Below are positions 14,131 to 22,739 of a stretch of 48,290 nt of DNA, piece after piece (position 1 is the stretch's first letter; each line of letters opens with the position of its first letter). The stretch comes from an uncultured Methylococcaceae bacterium. Lineage in GTDB: Bacteria > Pseudomonadota > Gammaproteobacteria > Methylococcales > Methylococcaceae. The stretch is taken from positions 1-48,290 of the forward strand of contig CAIYXP010000279.1 in the NCBI GenBank assembly GCA_903930145.1. The letters run 5' to 3'. The position numbers were made by a program, and so were the translations under genes. The notes beneath the pieces were generated by a model. That model worked only from the letters and a program-made list of their open reading frames with translations. It was not told where the DNA came from and did no database searches.

Positions 14131-15477
14131 TCAACCATTATTCAAACCTGTCAGTATGTTCAGTAAATCCCCAAGATTTCCAACCGCTTCCGTAGTCGGC
14201 ATGGACTGCCCATGAACCACCAGAATAGGCACTCCAGAATCATGAATAATCGTTTTCGTGACATTTTTATGGAATAATTCGGAAAACCCCAATCGACCAT
14301 GGGAACTCATTGCGATAAGCTGCGGTTGATGGGTTTTCACATAATTCAGAATGCCGGATTCCACTGCCTGGGACTTAATTTTGATATTCTTTAGCTGGAT
14401 TCCTAAATTGAGAAACTCCTTTTCCAAGCCAGCCAGCATGACCGAAGCCTTGGGATGCTGCTTAAATGCCGTTTCCACAGTCAACACGGTAATGTTAGAG
14501 TTGGCACCTTGGATAATATTCGCCAGCACTAAAAAAACGGGAAGGGACTCGGCGCTAAAATCTGTCGTAATCAATATCTCATAGGGCAGACTAACATCGG
14601 ATTTGACCGGTTCGCACACGACGATGATGGGAGTTCGCGAGGCATGAAGCAGTTTGTCGGCATGGGACCCATTAATCAACCTATCGGTTAAGGAATGCTT
14701 GTGCGCAACCAATACGATCAACTTGGCGGAAACGGTTTCGCTTAGGATTACGATTTCTTTAACGGGGTCGCCATGCCGAACATAAAATTCGACATTGATC
14801 CGATTAGCCATCGGCAAGCCTAGTTTTAACTTTGCAAACTCATTGACCGCCCAACGTTCGACGATTTCCAGTGCCAATGGCAGGACCGTGACCCACGGCA
14901 ATTGGCTCCACTGTTGGCGGGTTTTGAGATCTATATTCTCGAACGCCGGGTGTATGGAAATTAAATCGGATGGCGTCAGGTTTTCTGCCGGAAAGGCATT
15001 GTCCAAATCAATGCAATAAACAATCTTCAGCCTGTCAGTCGGTTTGCTCCACATTAAGGCCAGTCGGATTGCAAATTCGGAATTGGCGGAAAAATCGACA
15101 GGCACGACGATATTTCTACCGACGGCATGGGCATCAATGGAAGCGTCCTCGACCGCCCTTTCTGCCACGGCCAACTCAACCACCGCCAGTTCCGCCACCG
15201 CCAATTCCACCGCCGCCGGCCTGACTGGTTCCTTGGGAGTGTTGTCCACTAGCAATCGGATTTTGCTGGTTTCCTCCGCTTTGATTAGGGGAGGAGATTG
15301 CGAGGATTTTCTTTTATAGAAAGCAAACGCCAGCAAACCAGCGGCAAACCCTAGGGCGATGAAGCGGTCACTAAACGATTCGCCTGTCTGTGCCGCTGCC
15401 TCGGCCAATACCATTGCGGTACTTGAACAGAACGTCGCCAGGATTGCCAAGAGTTGCCAATAGTGTCGTCTAACCAT
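14131..15477 (-). CDS. Membrane-anchored tandem UspA protein
   Basis: 448 residues from the ATG at 15477, which has a GGGGAG ribosome site. The N-terminus has two hydrophobic segments (LLAILATFCSSTAMVLA and FIALGFAAGLLAFAFY), then a Lys/Ser-rich stretch and a low-complexity linker of repeated ELAV(A/V) units around residues 95-115. Two universal stress protein domains follow: the first begins NIVVPVDFSANSEFAIRLA, the second ILITTDFSAESLPVFLV. The second carries GRLGFSELFHKNVTKTIIHDSGVPILV, close to the ATP-binding G-x2-G-x9-G(S/T) pattern but incomplete. A UspA pair tethered to the membrane is unusual. The start overlaps the small membrane protein gene upstream. Confidence 0.85.
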   Translation of the reverse strand: MVRRHYWQLLAILATFCSSTAMVLAEAAAQTGESFSDRFIALGFAAGLLAFAFYKRKSSQSPPLIKAEETSKIRLLVDNTPKEPVRPAAVELAVAELAVVELAVAERAVEDASIDAHAVGRNIVVPVDFSANSEFAIRLALMWSKPTDRLKIVYCIDLDNAFPAENLTPSDLISIHPAFENIDLKTRQQWSQLPWVTVLPLALEIVERWAVNEFAKLKLGLPMANRINVEFYVRHGDPVKEIVILSETVSAKLIVLVAHKHSLTDRLINGSHADKLLHASRTPIIVVCEPVKSDVSLPYEILITTDFSAESLPVFLVLANIIQGANSNITVLTVETAFKQHPKASVMLAGLEKEFLNLGIQLKNIKIKSQAVESGILNYVKTHQPQLIAMSSHGRLGFSELFHKNVTKTIIHDSGVPILVVHGQSMPTTEAVGNLGDLLNILTGLNNG

Positions 15478-15697
15478 GTTTTTTTCTCCCCGCAAAAAGC
15501 ATCAATCCACCGCCAGCCAATACGGCTCCTAGACCGGCCCAGATTGGAATAATGACCGTCTGCGTATCTTTAACCGTCAGTTCGAGTGGGCCTAATTGGG
15601 CTTCTTGGGTTTCCTTGGTATAGCTGAAACGTCCATAAGCCAATCCCAGCAGGCCAGTTACCATCAGCACGATTGCCATGAGCTTGAGTGCATTCAT
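15470..15697 (-). CDS. Small two-TM inner-membrane protein
   Basis: 75 residues with two hydrophobic helices, LMAIVLMVTGLLGLAYG and IIPIWAGLGAVLAGGGLML, joined by a polar loop with a strand-like LGPLELTVKDTQTV segment, and a basic tail GRKKHG. Similar short proteins occur widely in Gammaproteobacteria with no assigned role. The stop lies past the start of the UspA gene, so translation of the two is probably coupled. Confidence 0.75.
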   Translation of the reverse strand: MNALKLMAIVLMVTGLLGLAYGRFSYTKETQEAQLGPLELTVKDTQTVIIPIWAGLGAVLAGGGLMLFAGRKKHG

Positions 15698-15726
15698 CTG
15701 ATATCCCCTAATTCTGACAAGAAGCG

Positions 15727-15753
15727 AAAGAAGCCGATCAAATCGGCTTCTTT
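15727..15753 (-). terminator. Hairpin terminator between two small genes
   Basis: AAAGAAGCCGAT, loop CAA, ATCGGCTTCTTT: a perfect 12-bp stem whose arms end in A/T runs, so it can act on both strands. It would end the transcript of the 78-residue gene at 15775-16011. Confidence 0.7.
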
Positions 15754-15774
15754 ATCGGCGCAAGGGCTATGGGT

Positions 15775-16011
15775 TCACTTGGCCGGTGCTTTCCATGGCA
15801 GGTATCCAGGAGGGAATGCCTTAGTAGGGGCTGCTGCGGGGGCGGCTGATGCCGGGGCGGCGACTGCCGCTGGCGGGGCGGCCTCGGGGGCTACCGCAGG
15901 GGCCACGGGTGCGGCCGCTGGAACCGCTTCTACGGCTGCGGCGGGTTCTTCAGTCATGCCAATGACGGGTAATGACATGAGCAATATAAATCCAACAACT
16001 AATTTCAGCAT
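15775..16011 (-). CDS. Secreted Ala/Pro-rich small protein
   Basis: 78 residues. Signal peptide LKLVVGFILLMSLPVIGMTEE, then a low-complexity stretch of Ala, Pro and Val (about residues 23-60) and a short end FPPGYLPWKAPAK. It is probably a periplasmic or envelope linker-like protein; no domain is recognised. The palindromic operator at 16099-16116 lies about 90 bp upstream and the gene is followed by a hairpin terminator, so it is a single-gene unit. Confidence 0.75.
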   Translation of the reverse strand: MLKLVVGFILLMSLPVIGMTEEPAAAVEAVPAAAPVAPAVAPEAAPPAAVAAPASAAPAAAPTKAFPPGYLPWKAPAK

Positions 16012-16098
16012 AATGGGGCACCTTTAAGAGGTTTCTAGGATAGGGTTATCGCCGTTGATCGGGCGATGCTTTGTTATACTCCCTACCCACTAGCTGGT

Positions 16099-16116
16099 CT
16101 GTTCGATACCGCACAC
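16099..16116 (-). promoter_or_regulatory. Palindromic operator upstream of the Ala/Pro-rich protein gene
   Basis: On the minus strand GTGTGCG-GTAT-CGAACAG, almost identical to the site at 14080-14097. It lies 88-105 bp upstream of the start codon at 16011. Confidence 0.6.
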
Positions 16117-16122
16117 AGAAAG

Positions 16123-17958
16123 CTAAAACAGCTTCTCAAACTCCTCCGCCGACACAGGCTTGGAGAACAGATACCCTTGCCCATAGTCGCAACCGGCTTG
16201 CAGCAGCTTGTCGCGTTGTGTAGCCGTCTCTATCCCCTCGGCGATGACCTTCATGCCGAGTTTGTGCGCCATCAGGATCATGGCCTCACACAACGAGATA
16301 TCGGTTGCATTGGTATCCAGATTGACCACAAAATTCCGGTCGATCTTTAAATAATCAATGTCATATTTATTCAGGAAGGACATCGACGAATAGCCCGTGC
16401 CGAAATCGTCTACCGCCACTTGCATGCCAGTGTCTCTAAAGGCAAACAACTTTTCTGCGACGCGCGGGGGAATATCCAGCAACAAGCCTTCGGTGATTTC
16501 CACCAAAATACAAGAGCCGGGCAGGTTCAAATGCTGCAAATACTCAAACCAATCGGTATGTCCGTCGCCAAATTGAACGGGGGATTTGTTGACGCTGATT
16601 TGGAACAGCGGATGACCGTTGGCACGCCATTTTGCCACTTGGGCAACCGCTTGATGAAACACCCATTCGCCGATTTCGATGATCATGCCGGTTTCCTCGG
16701 CGATGGGGATGAATTCGGCGGGGCTGATCAAACCGTGGACAGGGTGTTGCCAGCGCAGCAATGCCTCGGCCTTGTGAATGTTGCCGGTCGCCAATTCCAC
16801 AATGGGTTGGTAAGCCACCCATAGCTGATTCTCAAGCAATGCACTATGCAAGTCATTGACTAGGCGCAGGCGAGTCTCTGCCGCTTCCTGCATGGCCGGC
16901 GTGAAGTAACAAAAGCGGTTGCGCCCTTGCTGCTTGGCGGCATACATGGCTTGATCGGCTTTTTTGAGTAAATCCTCCCAGTTGTCGGCATCGTCCGGGT
17001 ACAGCGCAATGCCAATGCTGAATGACACATAGCAAAGTTCTTCTTTTAATTGGAATGGCGCTGTCATGCAACGCAGGATGCACTGGGCAACCCGGTCAAC
17101 GCTCCTGAGATCGACCAATTCGCCCAAGATCAGGATGAATTCATCTCCGCCCGGACGCGCCAGGGTATCGGTCTCGCGAACGCAGACTTGCAGGCGGTGG
17201 GCGATTTCCTTCAGCAATCCGTCCCCGATGTCGTGACCCAGGGTGTCATTGATATCTTTGAAATGGTCAAGGTCGAGAAACATCAAGGCCAAATGATTAT
17301 GCACCCGGTGGGATTTATGAATGGCCTGCTTCAACCGGTCAATAAACAAACGCCGATTGGGCAGCCCGGTCAACGGGTCAACATTGGCTTGTTGGAGGAT
17401 GATTTCCTCCGTATGCTTTTTTTCCGTGATGTCCATTACCGCCGCAAAACAGGTTTGCCGGGTAGGGTCGGCGCTCGCCTCAATAGAGACCCAGCGGTGA
17501 TTTTTGCCCACTTGAAGCATTATTTCGCAGTGCTGTGCGCCATCACAGACACTGGCAAACACGTTTTCCAGAAACTGGTTGAATTCGGGGCGGTGTTCGA
17601 AGCTGACGCAATTAGCAAACGGCTTCCCCGATAGCTTGGACCGCCCAAGTTCCAACAATAAGCCCCCACGGAAATTGGTCTGTTGGATGATACCGTCAAT
17701 TCCCAGGGTAAAATAAGCGATGGGGGCAAAATCGAATAGATCGGCATAGCGTTCCAGTGCCAGTTCAGCCACCGACCGGGCTTCCTGCAATGCCTCGTTC
17801 TGCATCTCCAATTCGATCTGATGAACCTGCAATTCATGCATCAGCCTACGTTCGTCGATCAGGTTGCCCGTCAAGGTCTTTGCTTTGGCGGCAAGCTGTT
17901 GTTCTGCCTGGAGACGCAGTTCTGCGGCATTCTGCCCGGGGTCAGAGGGCTTTTTCAT
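16123..17958 (-). CDS. PAS-GGDEF-EAL cyclic-di-GMP enzyme
   Basis: 611 residues, with no membrane segment. A coiled-coil start (residues 1-70) and a PAS domain (about 71-190) precede a diguanylate cyclase domain with an intact GGDEF (RPGGDEFILIL) and the preceding LDHFKDINDTLGHDIGD motif. The phosphodiesterase domain has KAEALLRWQHP (EAL), then the conserved DDFGTGYSSMSFL and IDRNFV and VIAEGIET. Both active sites look complete, so it could make or break cyclic di-GMP. It overlaps the end of the CheB-CheR gene by 17 bp, so both are one operon, and the PAS and chemotaxis-like parts suggest a shared signal. Confidence 0.93.
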   Translation of the reverse strand: MKKPSDPGQNAAELRLQAEQQLAAKAKTLTGNLIDERRLMHELQVHQIELEMQNEALQEARSVAELALERYADLFDFAPIAYFTLGIDGIIQQTNFRGGLLLELGRSKLSGKPFANCVSFEHRPEFNQFLENVFASVCDGAQHCEIMLQVGKNHRWVSIEASADPTRQTCFAAVMDITEKKHTEEIILQQANVDPLTGLPNRRLFIDRLKQAIHKSHRVHNHLALMFLDLDHFKDINDTLGHDIGDGLLKEIAHRLQVCVRETDTLARPGGDEFILILGELVDLRSVDRVAQCILRCMTAPFQLKEELCYVSFSIGIALYPDDADNWEDLLKKADQAMYAAKQQGRNRFCYFTPAMQEAAETRLRLVNDLHSALLENQLWVAYQPIVELATGNIHKAEALLRWQHPVHGLISPAEFIPIAEETGMIIEIGEWVFHQAVAQVAKWRANGHPLFQISVNKSPVQFGDGHTDWFEYLQHLNLPGSCILVEITEGLLLDIPPRVAEKLFAFRDTGMQVAVDDFGTGYSSMSFLNKYDIDYLKIDRNFVVNLDTNATDISLCEAMILMAHKLGMKVIAEGIETATQRDKLLQAGCDYGQGYLFSKPVSAEEFEKLF

Positions 17959-20611
17959 GATTGCATCTTAAGCTGGCTTCCAGTTTCTTAGTCTCGGAAA
18001 TATCAATAAAGGTGATGACCAAGCCATCAATGGCGTTGTGCTGGGTGCGATACGGCATGATGCGCACCTTGAACCAACGGTCGTTGCAAGCTTTGACTTG
18101 GTTTTCCTTAAAACTAAGGGTACGCAACACCTCTTCCGCGTCTTGGTGCAGTTGTGGATAGTCCAAATCGGTGACAATGTCGGAGAGTGGCCGCCCCACA
18201 TCGGCTTTAATCAGTTTGAACAAATGGGTGGTATGGCTGGCAAAACGCCGGATGTTGAGCGCATTGTCCAGAAATACCGTGGCAATTTCCATGCTGTTGA
18301 GCAAATTGTTCATGTCATTGCTGGCGCGTGACAGGTCGTCCAACCTAGCCTGTAATTCTGCATTCACGGTTTGCAGTTCCTCATTCAAGGACTGCATCTC
18401 TTCCTTGGAGGTCGTCAATTCCTCGTTGGAGGATTGTAATTCTTCATTGGTCGATTGCAATTCCTCGTTGGTGGAGGTGAGTTCTTCTTGCGCAGTCTGC
18501 ATTGCTTCATGCATCGTTTGGAATGTCTCGTGGGCTTGTTTCAATTCGGCCAACAAGGATTGCTGTGCCGCATTGGGTTGCTTGCGAGACGATTTGCGGA
18601 CGGGTGGCGTCGCCACATCAGTAAACACGACGATCAGCAATCCGCTTAAGGCTTCGGGTTTGGTGATTGTCTGCACCGTGAGGTTGATGGTTTGCACCCC
18701 GCCGTTTGTACCCACCGTCACACCCGGCAGATGGACGGCTTCGGTTTGGTGTTGGGCCTTCCTCAATGCGCCGGGGAGTTCATGGCGCAGACCGTCACGC
18801 GCCATGGCGTGGATATTCCAATTGGCCTTGCCGGCGGCCGGTTCCAGATATTTGCCTGTGCGCCCGCTGATGTAGAGAATGTCGCCCTCGGCATTGACCA
18901 ATACCGCCGCCGGGGAGAAGCATTGCAACAGCAACTGGTCAGCCAGCGATTGCAGATTGGCGATGGTGTCGGTTTTGTCGTTGATGGCTTCGCCTAGGGA
19001 TGCCACCGGGAAATGCTTGGCGGGAAATTCAACGCCCCCCAACTGTATAGGATGCTCCATACGCCGGTATAGCCGCAATTTGTTGTCGATGGCATTGAAT
19101 AAATGGGTAAAGCCGCTAATGGTTTCGGCACTGCCCAGCAGCAGGATGCCTTGAGCGTTCAGAGCGTAATGAAACAGCGGGACAAGCTTTTTCTGTAACT
19201 CAGGCCCTAAATAAATCATCATGTTACGACAACAAAGGATGTCCAACCGGGTAAACGGCGGGTCCATGATGACATTCTGGGGGGCAAAGATGATGGTCTC
19301 GCGAATTTTTTTGTTGATGCGATAGCCTTGTGCCTCGACGGTGAAGAAACGATCTAGCCGTTCGGCTGACACATCTCCGGCAATATTGGCTGGATAAAAA
19401 CCCAAGCGGGCCTTGTCAATCGCATCTTGATTGAGGTCGGTGGCAAAAATTTGCAGGGTGAAGCGGTGGCTGGGTTGGCTTTGTGCCAATGCCTCGTTGA
19501 ACACGATGGCGAGGGAATAGGCTTCCTCTCCCGTAGAGCAGGCCGGTATCCAAGCCCGCAATGCCTTGCCCGTCGGATAACGGGCTAACAACTGGGGGAT
19601 GGCATCGGTCTTGAGGAAGTCCCATACCGTTAGGTCACGAAAAAAATGGGTCACGCCAATCAGCAGTTCCTTGAACAACAGGTCAAGTTCTTGCGGATTT
19701 TCACGCAGATAACGCACATACTGCGCGATTACGTCGATTTGGTGCAGACCCATCCGCCGTTCAATGCGGCGGTAAATGGTGTTCTTTTTGTAGAGTGAGA
19801 AGTCGTTGCCGGACCGCTCCCGCAGCAAAATGACAATTTGATCCAAGCCGCTTTGCGATTTCAGTTCCAAGATCGGTTCCTGGGTGGCATGAAGCCCACG
19901 CGGACTATGGCTGAGATAGGCGGCAATCCGTTCCCATAGTTTTTCCGGCGGCGCGAGGATGTCAGCTAAACCGGCATCAATCGCACTGCGCGGCATGGCA
20001 TCGAATTTGGCGGAATCCGGCGATTGCACCACAGCTAGGCCGGCGTTTTCTTTGATCGCCCGCAACCCCAAGGTGCCGTCGGAACCCATCCCGGAGAGGA
20101 TCACGCCGATGGCCCGTTCATGCTGGTCATCGGCCAGCGCCCGGAAGAATGAATCAATCGACAGGCGCAAGCCTCTAGTCGCGATCGGGTCAAGCAAGTG
20201 AAGCTTGCCGTGGAGGATGGACAGGTCTTTGTTCGGCGGAATCACATACACGCAATTTGGCTTGACTGCCATGCCATCACTGACCTGCGCGACTCTCATC
20301 GCCGTGGCCCGCTGCAATAATTCCGGCAGGATGCCTTTATGATTGGGGTCAAGGTGTTGAATGACGACAAATGCAACACCGCAAACCTTCGGGATGGGGC
20401 TAAAAAACTGTTCCAAGGCTTCCAGCCCTCCCGCCGATGCGCCGATGCCAATGATAGGAGGCGTACCCTCCATTCCGAGACAGGCTTTGTCTACAGGCGG
20501 GGTAGGGGTGTCGATTGGCTTTACGGAAGCAGCGGCCGGTTTGGCGCGGAGGGTTTTGGGCATTTTTCCCACCATTGGATTTTGAGATGCTGGAAGGATA
20601 ACACCTTCCAT
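17942..20611 (-). CDS. CheB-CheR-PAS fusion sensory protein
   Basis: About 889 residues. The N-terminal CheB methylesterase domain has Ser in GIGASAGGLEAL, His in VIQHLDP and Asp in LSGMGSDGTLGL, so the triad looks complete. The CheR domain follows: ERRMGLHQIDVIAQYVRYL, then the SAM-binding IPACSTGEEAYSLAIV and ILCCRNMMIYL. After that come a PAS-like region and a long coiled coil with repeated (L)NEELQ(S/T) units, ending in a PAS domain. Such fusions are found as orphan sensors coupled to other output proteins, here GGDEF/EAL. Several start sites are possible (20611, 20575, 20563); none has a strong ribosome site. Confidence 0.92.
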   Translation of the reverse strand: MEGVILPASQNPMVGKMPKTLRAKPAAASVKPIDTPTPPVDKACLGMEGTPPIIGIGASAGGLEALEQFFSPIPKVCGVAFVVIQHLDPNHKGILPELLQRATAMRVAQVSDGMAVKPNCVYVIPPNKDLSILHGKLHLLDPIATRGLRLSIDSFFRALADDQHERAIGVILSGMGSDGTLGLRAIKENAGLAVVQSPDSAKFDAMPRSAIDAGLADILAPPEKLWERIAAYLSHSPRGLHATQEPILELKSQSGLDQIVILLRERSGNDFSLYKKNTIYRRIERRMGLHQIDVIAQYVRYLRENPQELDLLFKELLIGVTHFFRDLTVWDFLKTDAIPQLLARYPTGKALRAWIPACSTGEEAYSLAIVFNEALAQSQPSHRFTLQIFATDLNQDAIDKARLGFYPANIAGDVSAERLDRFFTVEAQGYRINKKIRETIIFAPQNVIMDPPFTRLDILCCRNMMIYLGPELQKKLVPLFHYALNAQGILLLGSAETISGFTHLFNAIDNKLRLYRRMEHPIQLGGVEFPAKHFPVASLGEAINDKTDTIANLQSLADQLLLQCFSPAAVLVNAEGDILYISGRTGKYLEPAAGKANWNIHAMARDGLRHELPGALRKAQHQTEAVHLPGVTVGTNGGVQTINLTVQTITKPEALSGLLIVVFTDVATPPVRKSSRKQPNAAQQSLLAELKQAHETFQTMHEAMQTAQEELTSTNEELQSTNEELQSSNEELTTSKEEMQSLNEELQTVNAELQARLDDLSRASNDMNNLLNSMEIATVFLDNALNIRRFASHTTHLFKLIKADVGRPLSDIVTDLDYPQLHQDAEEVLRTLSFKENQVKACNDRWFKVRIMPYRTQHNAIDGLVITFIDISETKKLEASLRCNHEKAL

Positions 20612-20808
20612 GGCAGTCACTACACAAGATTTACCCCGCGTTGTCTGTACGCCACCGTACCAGCCAAAATGTATCACGACCCAACGGTAAAGTTTTTTTA
20701 ATTATGTGCGCAATCGCACCGACTCACATTCATTTTACCGTTAACCTCACTGCCAGATCGTTATCAGCATATTTATTGATTTGCCCGTTCCGCTTAATTC
20801 CTTAGGGA

Positions 20809-20884
20809 ATAGTCTGATGTCAACCTAGATTATACCCCTCATCAGAATGGACAAATACTCTATGTGATGGCGACATCAGACTAT
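20809..20884. promoter_or_regulatory. 13-bp inverted repeat before the stress gene block
   Basis: ATAGTCTGATGTC (20809-20821) and its exact reverse complement (20872-20884) are 50 bp apart in the leader of the 26-residue gene. They could be a regulator site pair or a large RNA stem. A second palindrome, GTGCG-CAAT-CGCAC, lies at 20706-20719. Confidence 0.5.
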
Positions 20885-20906
20885 CATTTTTTGCAGGAGA
20901 ATCGAC

Positions 20907-20987
20907 ATGGGTAAATATGTGATTGGTTGGCTGCTAGGCATACCCGCAATTGTGCTGGTTTTTATTTATCTCATTTTCGGAAAATAA
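20907..20987 (+). CDS. 26-residue membrane peptide
   Basis: Starts after AGGAG and encodes one hydrophobic helix, IGWLLGIPAIVLVFIYLIF, with a Lys-containing start and Gly-Lys end. It lies 11 bp before the BON-domain gene, at the head of the stress block, so it is probably a small membrane peptide co-expressed with it. Role unknown. Confidence 0.65.
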   Translation: MGKYVIGWLLGIPAIVLVFIYLIFGK

Positions 20988-20998
20988 AGGAGAAACCT

Positions 20999-21478
20999 AT
21001 GCAAACCATAGGCAAAGTAAACAACATTGACGAATCAGCCGCTACAACGTGGTCGATAAACGCCAATCCCCGACATTTCTCGTCGAATCGGATTGTCTTA
21101 TTCACGTTTGCCTTGCTGTCATCAATGCTGATGACAGGCAATGTTTGCGCAGACAGCGCCAACCCCACAGTGGCACATCCACAAGTGGAAAACACCGAGC
21201 GCAATGCCCGTGACAGTGGCGGTGCCACCCTGTTGCCCGAAGACCAAAAGGAAACTAGCGGCGATATCGCGCTCACGGCGGCCATACGCAGAACGGTCAT
21301 CAGAAACAAATCGCTGTCACTCGACGCACACAACGCCAAGATCATCACCCGTAATGGTGTGGTGACCCTGCGCGGACCCGTCGAAAATCCTGGTGAAAAA
21401 GCCAAACTGCAAAAAATCGCCCAAAAAACACGCGGTGTGAAGCAGGTTGACAACCAACTTGAAATTAAAACGCCTTAA
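20999..21478 (+). CDS. BON-domain protein with membrane/signal segment
   Basis: 159 residues from the ATG at 20999 (AAGGAG upstream). A leader of about 30 polar residues precedes a hydrophobic segment, IVLFTFALLSSMLMTGNVCA, then a linker and one BON domain (about residues 90-159): ALTAAIRRTVIRNKSLSLDA, then the glycine-flanked NGVVTLRGPVENPGEKAKLQ and VKQVDNQLEI. BON domains bind phospholipids and occur in osmotic-shock proteins such as OsmY. The unusual polar N-terminal leader before the signal-like helix may mean that a later start is used. Confidence 0.82.
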   Translation: MQTIGKVNNIDESAATTWSINANPRHFSSNRIVLFTFALLSSMLMTGNVCADSANPTVAHPQVENTERNARDSGGATLLPEDQKETSGDIALTAAIRRTVIRNKSLSLDAHNAKIITRNGVVTLRGPVENPGEKAKLQKIAQKTRGVKQVDNQLEIKTP

Positions 21479-21500
21479 TCGGCTCAACTGGAGAAAAATC

Positions 21501-22016
21501 ATGAACAAAGCTGTATTTTGCATCGCCCAAAACATTGATCAGGCCGAGCATATTGTCAATAGTTTGAAGTTTGCCGGCTTCTCGAATAACGATATTTCCG
21601 TCTTATTGTCGGACAAATCAGGCACCAAGGACTTCGCCCACGAAAAGCACACCAAAGCACCGGAAGGCGCAACCATTGGAGGGGTAGCGGGCCTGAGCGT
21701 TGGGGCCGTATTGGGATTGTTGGCTGGCATCGGTAGCTTGGCCATCCCTGGCGTCGGCCCTTTAATTGCCGCCGGGCCGATCATGGGTGCCTTGAGTGGA
21801 GCGGCGGTGGGAGCAGCCACCGGCAGCTTGACCGGTGCGCTGATCGGCTTGGGTATTCCAGAGTATGAGGCCAAGCAATATGAAGGAAAGATCAACGGGG
21901 GAAATGCCCTGATTTCCGTGCATACAGAAAACTCCGAAGCACGTTCCAAGGTAAAGGGTATCTTTGAGCAGGAACATGCAGAAGACATTTCATCGACTGG
22001 TGAAACCAGCGTATAA
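21501..22016 (+). CDS. General stress-type protein with glycine-zipper segment
   Basis: 171 residues. The N-terminal part CIAQNIDQAEHIVNSLKFAG resembles the nucleotide-fold start of YflT/GSP17M-like stress proteins. The centre is a long Gly/Ala-rich hydrophobic stretch (about residues 58-118) with repeated GxxxG spacing, as in glycine-zipper membrane proteins, and the end is a polar strand ISVHTENSEARSKVKGIFE. Its position between two BON-protein genes supports an envelope stress role. Specific function unknown. Confidence 0.75.
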   Translation: MNKAVFCIAQNIDQAEHIVNSLKFAGFSNNDISVLLSDKSGTKDFAHEKHTKAPEGATIGGVAGLSVGAVLGLLAGIGSLAIPGVGPLIAAGPIMGALSGAAVGAATGSLTGALIGLGIPEYEAKQYEGKINGGNALISVHTENSEARSKVKGIFEQEHAEDISSTGETSV

Positions 22017-22031
22017 GCGATTTAGATACTT

Positions 22032-22066
22032 TGACGATGGTGGGAACAATTCCCGACCGTCAAACG
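22032..22066 (+). terminator. Hairpin after the glycine-zipper gene
   Basis: TTTGACG...GGGAA, loop CAA, TTCCC...CGTCAAA: a near-perfect stem without a clear T-run. Possible terminator or processing site. Confidence 0.4.
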
Positions 22067-22178
22067 CATTATAGTCGAATTAGATTTTGTAGTTGAAACC
22101 TATCCTTATAGGCTGTCCCCCCAAAATGAAAAGTGGATTTCAGCCTATTGGGATATTAACTGAACTGGAGATATAACC

Positions 22179-22493
22179 GTGAAACATCTTAGTCGTTTTT
22201 TTACCGCATTTTTATTGGCACTGACGTTAATGACAGCCGCAGGATGCGCATCGACCCACAAGCAGGAAGGAACTGGGGAATATGTTGACGACACCGTCGT
22301 CACTAGCAAGGTCAAGGCAGCCATATTAAATGAACCCGGTTTGAGTTCCGCCGACATTAATGTCGAAACCTTCAAGGGCGTAGTCCAACTGAGTGGCTTC
22401 GTCAATTCCAAAGCCGATATTACCAAAGCAGCAGCGGTAGCGCGCAGCGTCGGCGGCGTGACATCAGTTAAAAATGACATACGGCTCAAATAG
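22179..22493 (+). CDS. BON-domain lipoprotein
   Basis: 104 residues. Lipoprotein signal peptide ending at AAGC (Cys23), then a single BON domain: DTVVTSKVKAAILNEPGL, INVETFKGVVQLSGFVNS, AARSV-type helix and GVTSVKNDIRLK. It is likely anchored in the periplasm and binds lipid, as known for OsmY-like proteins. It has its own leader with a GGAG ribosome site, and the YqjD-like gene follows 15 bp later. Confidence 0.88.
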   Translation: MKHLSRFFTAFLLALTLMTAAGCASTHKQEGTGEYVDDTVVTSKVKAAILNEPGLSSADINVETFKGVVQLSGFVNSKADITKAAAVARSVGGVTSVKNDIRLK

Positions 22494-22508
22494 AAAAAGG
22501 AAATCACC

Positions 22509-22739
22509 ATGCAAACTTTTGACAATGCAGTGAATTCCGCTCATGAGGCGGTCGATAAAATATCCGCAGCCACCAATCAGGCCGCAGAAGCACTGGGCGA
22601 AAAAGGTCACCAATTGAAAAATGCCGAGAAGCGGATGATGGAGAGTTGCAGCGGTTATATCCGCGACAATCCCATTTCATCCATTGGCATCGCAGTGGCC
22701 GCCGGATTTTTGTTGAGCCGCCTGTTGAGTGGGCGCTAG
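22509..22739 (+). CDS. DUF883 (ElaB/YqjD-like) membrane protein
   Basis: 76 residues: an amphipathic helix with many Ala, Glu and Lys, then the IRDNPISSIGIAVAAGFLLSRLL segment that marks YqjD/ElaB proteins, which anchor to the inner membrane by a C-terminal helix and associate with ribosomes in stationary phase. It sits before a YqjE-like gene, as in the yqjD-yqjE arrangement of enterobacteria. Confidence 0.88.
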   Translation: MQTFDNAVNSAHEAVDKISAATNQAAEALGEKGHQLKNAEKRMMESCSGYIRDNPISSIGIAVAAGFLLSRLLSGR

